Part shown: positions 58,901 to 64,000 of the stretch, piece by piece
Layout of the letters: every line of letters begins with the position of its first letter
Position numbering within the stretch: position 1 is the first letter of the stretch
DNA from: Phallusia mammillata
Taxonomy: Eukaryota; Chordata; Ascidiacea; Phlebobranchia; Ascidiidae
NCBI GenBank assembly: GCA_003260075.1
Contig: QLIY01000117.1
Coordinates: forward strand, 62,001 to 126,000
DNA length: 64,000 bases
Reading direction: 5' to 3'
Notes under the pieces: model-generated
Seen by the model: only the letters and a program-made list of their open reading frames with translations
Database searches by the model: none
What the model was told of the DNA's origin: nothing
Program-made: the position numbers and the translations under genes

Positions 58901-61900
58901 TATCCTAAAATAAACGTCGAAAGGGAAATGCGTTTAGACATTTTAAACTAAAACACCGCGATTTGGAACACTAAATACGGATCTGTTCATAAGTTCATAA
59001 TGAAAATAACGGCCCAAATAAACGTAAAAAGCGCAATGCTCTATTGTTCAAACGTTTCGGCAAATGCCAATGCCATCATTAGTATTATGAAGGGGGCCAA
59101 ATAGCGATGTAATGTAACATGTCAATGTGCAACAGCCTGTCGTCGACACAGAGATAGAAATCGGCTGCGCCAATAAATTGTCCGACCTGAGTAGTAATGG
59201 AACACCTGCCACATCTAGATGGACTCTCATTTGTCTGAAAAAAAAGATCTAAAGTGCTGATATGCAAGCTAATGCATAAGATAATGTTTAAACCAGTGGT
59301 TCTCAACCTTTCGTGGACCATGGCCCCCTAAAGGTAACTTTTTGGCCTTGTGGCCCCCTTCAAGTAACCCTGTAGGACCTGTGCCCCCTTAAAAACGTAG
59401 ATGGCAATCTCGTGTTGGAATTCGGTTCTAATTTCGGGCATAAAAGGTCGAAGGGGATAAAAAAGAATCCGCAATTATAAAAAACCTCAATACAAACAAA
59501 TAGTATGTGAAATAGTCGAATAAATTATGGAATGAAGTGGCTTTTAGTGGGTATTTCTGGTGAATCTACACCTGTGGAACCCAATACACAGCTCGTGTTT
59601 AAACAATACTATGCGAGTAATTTGATGCAGGCATGGTTCATTTACAGTTTACACGAATTACAATAGGTGTGTCGATTTTATTTAAGTTTGAAATCGTTTT
59701 TTTTTTTCAAAACATTTGTAAAAAAATAAATATGTTATAAAAACAAAAGTCACCTGCATTTTAGATGCAAAACAAAATGATAAATAATACCCTTCAGGGA
59801 AAAGGACCCATGATTAAGGGATGACAGTTCCTGTAACGGTAATCAGCGAGTGTTTCAAACTAACGAAATGTGAGTTATAAGAGTGTGTTCGCACAAATAG
59901 AGAGTTCCACACAAAGTTCAGCACTATAAAAGTTTCTTTGAATTACCAAAATATTTTTTTTAACTTTACCCACAGAACCTGACAATCTCTCGGTGTGCGA
60001 GGAACCGTACCGCGGTCCCAACTGCACCTGCCCTTCTTCAATGTTCGAATGTGCTTGTCACAAGTTTGGTCGGTGTGGGGACAAATCAGGATGTATTTCG
60101 ATGTTGTTGGTAAATGCTTGGGGAAACAATTGTGGTGATTGGAGCGACGAGTTTGGTGAGGTTTGTCCTGAAGGCAGGTTTCAGTGTGACTGCTTCAACA
60201 CAACTTGCAAGGGTCGTGCTGGGTGTGTGTTGGATTGGTTTCGATGTAATGGAAGGATAGAATGTTTAGATGGCAGTGATGAAGTTAATTGCACTTGTCC
60301 AGCTCATACGTTTGAATGTGATTGTTATAAAACAAAGAACTGCCCAACTTACATTGGTTGCATCGACAAAGACTATCAATGTAATGGAGAAGATGACTGT
60401 ACTGATTGGAGTGATGAAGCTAATTGTACTTGCCCAACTCATAAGTTTGAATGTAATTGTTACAAAACAAAGAACTGCACAGCTAGATATGGTTGCATCA
60501 ACAAAGACTGGGAATGTAATGGAATTAATAGCTGTGGAGATTGGAGTGATGAAGTCAATTGCACTTGCCCAACTCATAAGTTTCAATGTGCATGTGTTGG
60601 CACAAAACAGTGCATAGGCATGGAGGGAAGTTGTATTGACCGATCTTTATTATGTGATGGAAATCAGGACTGTTTTGATGGTAGTGATGAAACACATTAC
60701 ACATGCAACTGCTCTGGAGTTTATGCCAGATGTCCATGTAATCCTGGTAACAAACATTGCCCATCTACTGGCAGATGCATACCCTTTGACTGGATTGGTG
60801 ATGGCTTTGAAGATTGCTATGATGGAAGTGACGAACTTTGTTCAGTTTCCAACTTCACATGTCAATCTTGCACAATGTTTGCCACAATTTGTAAGAGTGA
60901 ACAACTTGCCAGGTATCTTGTACATTCCACAGTTTCAGCAGAGTGCAACACAGTAATCCAACCATCATGTGCTGATGACATCAACAGTTGTGAAAGCAAG
61001 AATGTGATTTGCATCTCTTCAAACTGCAAAAAAATAGAAAAAAAATGCCAGAAACTATCTATATGTGAAAACCAAGAACTCCTTCCCAGAAGTTCATTTT
61101 GTGACTCAACTAGTAGTTGTAGTGACAATAGCGATGAAATCAAGTCAGGATTTGGATTTAAATGCTCTGGATCAACAAGGCAAGGTGTTTGTGTTTTGCC
61201 CCAAGTAAACGTCTACGATTCAGTGGCTCAGTGTTCTGATAAATCTGATCTTTGCTTTGTTAACAGACAGTTCAGATGTTTTCAGTGCTTGGATAAAAAG
61301 TTGGTCATATCACCCAAGCAAGTTTGTGACGGTATAGTGGATTGCTTTGATATGTCAGACGAGTGTTTGTGTTTGAATCAAAGTTTGTGTAATGATATAA
61401 GGGGTACTTGTCCATCAAATCAGATGCATTGCCAAAATAAATCTGTATGTTCCATTGCAGGTGGAGTGTTGTGCAATTCAAGCATACAGTGTGTTGATCA
61501 AGTAAACATGAAATACTGTTCTTCTAAAAATACCTTGAAAGAAACTCAGTGTTTTCCAGAAAACGTTAAAAGTCTCATTGAAAGATTTGATGAAATATTT
61601 AGGTGTGCAAAAACAGACAACAAAGTGCTGAGGAGAGAGTTTCTAAATCAGCTGCATTGGGGGAAAGATGGCAAAGTTCTGATGAACTCAATATGTGACG
61701 GAATTATTGGGGATGACCTAAAACTAATTGGTGAAGTTAACTGTCCAAATATGTTTTATTGCTTCTCAAATGGAGAGATCAACATAAAAAGCACTGAGGT
61801 ATGTGACGGAAAAGTTGATTGTGATGACGGCTCAGAGGAATTTCCTGAACGTTGTCACAAATCCCGTTTTTATTGCAAAAGCAAAGATAGGTTTTCCATT

Positions 61901-63280
61901 GACAGAAAAGCTGTTTGTGATGGAATTATCGATTGCGATAATGAATCTGATGAAAGTAGATGCCGTTGTGAAAACAACAGGTTTTATTGCCTGAATAAAC
62001 AACCTTTGTCGGTTGAACGGAAACTGGTGCAGAATGGAATTCAGGATTGTTCAGATGGAAGTGATGAATGTGTGAACTTGGCTGGGGACGCATTTGCAAA
62101 TGTCAATGAAATGATTGCCAATCCAATTTACCGAGCAATTTTCGGGATAACAGCTGTGTTAGCCTTGGGAGGAAATTTGTTTGTGTTCATTGCAACTGCT
62201 CACAGCTTATGGAATGTAGACAGAAACAAAAACGTTTTCATTAACACTAATATTTTTATTCTCAACCTCTGTTGCTCAGATTTCCTTATGGGAATTTATC
62301 TGCTTGCAGTTATAGTGCAAGCCACACGATTTTCTGGCTCATATTGTTTGTTTGATAAGGAATGGAGATCAAGTAGTTTGTGTTCGGGACTTGGAGCACT
62401 TGCAGTTGTTTCTTCTGAAGCTTCAGCCATGACCATGACAGCAATGACCACCTTTCGCCTTGTATCAGCCTTTAAACCATTTATAATTCGAAGTGTAGGT
62501 GTTTACAGAATTTTACTTGCTGAATTGTTTTGCTGGATTTCGGCTGTTGTTTTGGCAACTGTTCCTTTACTAAAAGTTACTTCGCATTATTTTATAACTG
62601 ATGTTCGGTTTCCAAACAACATTTTTGGAAATGATTTTGTGTCCAGGGAGAACATGTCACTTCTTGCAGAAAGAATTACTGGTGTGGAACCAGAAACTTG
62701 GAATGATGTGAAACAAACTATCAAGGATACATTTCCTCGCAACCCAATCGAAGGAGAGTTTGGATATTATGGAGAAACAAGCGTTTGTATGCCACGTTTG
62801 TTTGCCACAACTAGTGAATTTGCTTGGGAATATTCAACTTTCCTCATCACAATCAACTTCCTCATGTTCATCTACATGGTGGTTGCATACGTTCTCATCT
62901 ACAAACAAAGTAACCAGATGAAAGAATCCAGGAGCAATGAAGTCAGCTCCAAGATGCAGAAGAGAATCTCAAGGTTGATTTTGACCGACTTCTGTTGCTG
63001 GATTCCAATTTGTGTCATGGGATATTTGAGTGTTGGAGGAATCAAGATGCCACCAGATGCTTATGTGTTGAGCGCTTGTCTGTTGCTTCCAATCAACAGC
63101 GCTCTTAATCCCTTGCTTTACTCAAAAGCAATAGAAGATCAACTTGTCAGGGCAAAGAAATGGCTGGTGGAGAAATTTTCCTCTCTACGAGCATCCACAA
63201 ATCGCTCATCAGATTTAGCTGTGAGATACAATGTTGGTGCAGATGAAGAAGGCGACAGAGTGATTGAAATAGTTGGATGA
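55942..63280 (+). CDS. LDLa-repeat 7TM receptor (class A GPCR, GRL101/relaxin-receptor-like tail)
   Basis: Two exons in phase: 55942-56035 and 59976-63280, about 1132 residues. Exon 1 begins MLWLLFLVLVVGCAEGE, a signal peptide (an earlier in-frame ATG at 55771 is possible). The 745-residue ectodomain has about 12 cysteine-rich LDL-receptor class A modules, most ending in SDE (for example CLDGSDEVNC, CTDWSDEANC, CFDGSDETH, CDDGSEEF, CSDGSDEC); some lack cysteines or calcium-site acids. Seven membrane helices follow from about 747. TM1 has LGGNLFVF, TM2 has NLCCSDFLMG, TM3 ends TTFRLVSAFKPF where D/ERY is expected, TM6 has LTDFCCWIPICVMG, and TM7 has LLPINSALNPLLYS. The TM6-TM7 blocks resemble LGR type C/relaxin receptors and GRL101, but no leucine-rich repeats were seen. 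Introns are absent from the 3.3-kb main exon. The ligand is unknown. Confidence 0.93.
56036..59975 (+). other. 3.9-kb intron of the LDLa-GPCR gene; repeats only
   Basis: Contains a minus-oriented MITE-B copy (56073-56254), two C runs (57693-57704 and 58206-58216), the second copy of a dispersed repeat (57328-57450 and 58270-58410), a satellite fragment (58463-58510), a minus-strand GATGGC...GCCGAAACG stem-loop motif (59051-59081) and a 3'-truncated hAT MITE (59294-59596). No additional exon recognised. Confidence 0.65.
59294..59596. mobile_element. hAT MITE lacking its 3' inverted repeat but flanked by exact 8-mers
   Basis: The left end CAGTGGTTCTCAACC is intact and preceded by GTTTAAAC (59286-59293). 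The element stops after ACACAGCTCGT, where related copies (such as 7236-7583) continue for about 50 bases to their terminal repeat. GTTTAAAC follows at once (59597-59604). Confidence 0.8.
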
Positions 63281-64000
63281 AAAAAATAAAAACAAACTCA
63301 ACCAAATGATAACTCGTAACTATTTGCTGCAGTTACGAAGTATTAAACCAGGGGTTGGCAATTCCAGGCACCCGAGGTGGTCTTTCATGGCACGCCAACC
63401 GGTACGGGTGTTTATATTGAAGCAACAATTACCTTTTACACTGCTTGTTTTCAGTTTTTATCATGTCATTGTCTTACAATTCAGCCTTACATGCACTAAA
63501 CACTCTGCTTTCTCTTTTTTATTGATACCTGCTGGCACGTACCACTATTATTTAGTAAAATCGTGACATGCAAAGTAATTAACACATAAAAATAACAAGT
63601 AAATTGCCACATGTCACCTAAAAGGTTGCCGCCCCCAGTGTTGCACCATGTTATTGTTGGTCTGTTTTTATTATGAAAAATGTTCTGTAAATAATTGTTA
63701 ACACATGTGGTGTCATTTGTGAAATATTTGTGTGCATGTGGTAACAAGTTGTACAGAGGTGTTATTTATTCATTTGACGACAATATTTAATCAGAGCAAG
63801 TTGTAAAGATTGTTATTTACAAAAGAACAACAGCATTTCAGGCGTGAAGAAAGGTTTTAAAAGTTAAAGACGAAAAGTTCCTTAAGATGTGTTTCCCTAC
63901 ATCACAATAGTCTGTAAAACTCATTAGTTTCATTTTTAACAGGTCACGAGAAGACAAACAAAAGTAAAGTCACACTTTTTTCATGACATGTAGCAATTTA
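63281..64000 (+). other. 3' flank of the LDLa-GPCR gene
   Basis: An AATAAA hexamer lies at 63285-63290, four bases after the stop, too close to be a convincing sole polyadenylation signal. A hAT-like repeat spans about 63359-63639 (CAGGGGTTGGCAATT to GGTTGCCGCCCCCAGTG). The remainder is AT-rich with no feature that I can support. Confidence 0.5.

Noticed and set aside
1..64000. CRISPR arrays, bacterial operons or prophage
   Set aside because: Every recognised gene is a spliced or animal-family gene, and direct repeats here are MITEs, satellites or duplications without regular spacers.

Overview
The window is animal nuclear DNA, most likely from a solitary ascidian of the Ciona type. The grounds are AT-rich introns of a few hundred bases to a few kb, compact intron-rich genes with chordate-like exon phases, a netrin, a PX protein of the p47phox/Tks class, an LDLa-rich GPCR, and very dense miniature DNA transposons. 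No database search was possible. Gene identities come from reading translated exons and checking that splice sites and phases join.

Layout. 274-6064 (+) is the 3' half of a netrin gene (LE domains plus the NTR/C345C tail). 8068-8293 (+) is one orphan exon-like block. From 9865 to 51451 every recognisable gene lies on the minus strand. In coordinate order these are syntaxin-8 (9865-14085, 8 exons), PYROXD1 (14253-15722, one exon), a PX-domain protein (17652-21015, 5 exons), a Sulfotransfer_4-type P-loop sulfotransferase (26411-29043, 4 exons), a mitochondrial rRNA methyltransferase MRM3 homologue (33068-38305, 5 exons) and an OCRL/INPP5B inositol polyphosphate 5-phosphatase (39570-51451, about 18 exons). 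55942-63280 (+) is a signal-peptide exon spliced over 3.9 kb to a very large exon that encodes about 12 LDLa modules and a 7TM domain. The genes do not form one pathway. PYROXD1 and STX8 lie head-to-tail 167 bases apart, an operon-like spacing. STX8 (endosomal Qc-SNARE), OCRL/INPP5B (phosphoinositide phosphatase) and the PX protein all act in endomembrane or phosphoinositide biology, but this is no more than thematic.

Between and inside genes the DNA is mostly repeats: hAT-type MITEs with 8-bp target duplications, a second MITE family (ends CAGTGGTGGGATTCA), pogo/Tc1-like short palindromic elements, a 142-bp satellite, and several families of stem-loop repeats that share a CTGATGA-hairpin-GAAAC core resembling a hammerhead ribozyme.

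Sequence-quality warning. About 20 pure C or G runs (10-12 bases, or 19-93 bases) sit at the junctions of locally duplicated sequence. One replaces the start of a netrin exon and one breaks the sulfotransferase reading frame. Two literal n characters occur, one exactly at the joint of a 1.55-kb direct duplication that is more than 99% identical by eye. These look like assembly gaps or haplotype joins written as homopolymers, so local duplications here should not be taken as biology without reads.
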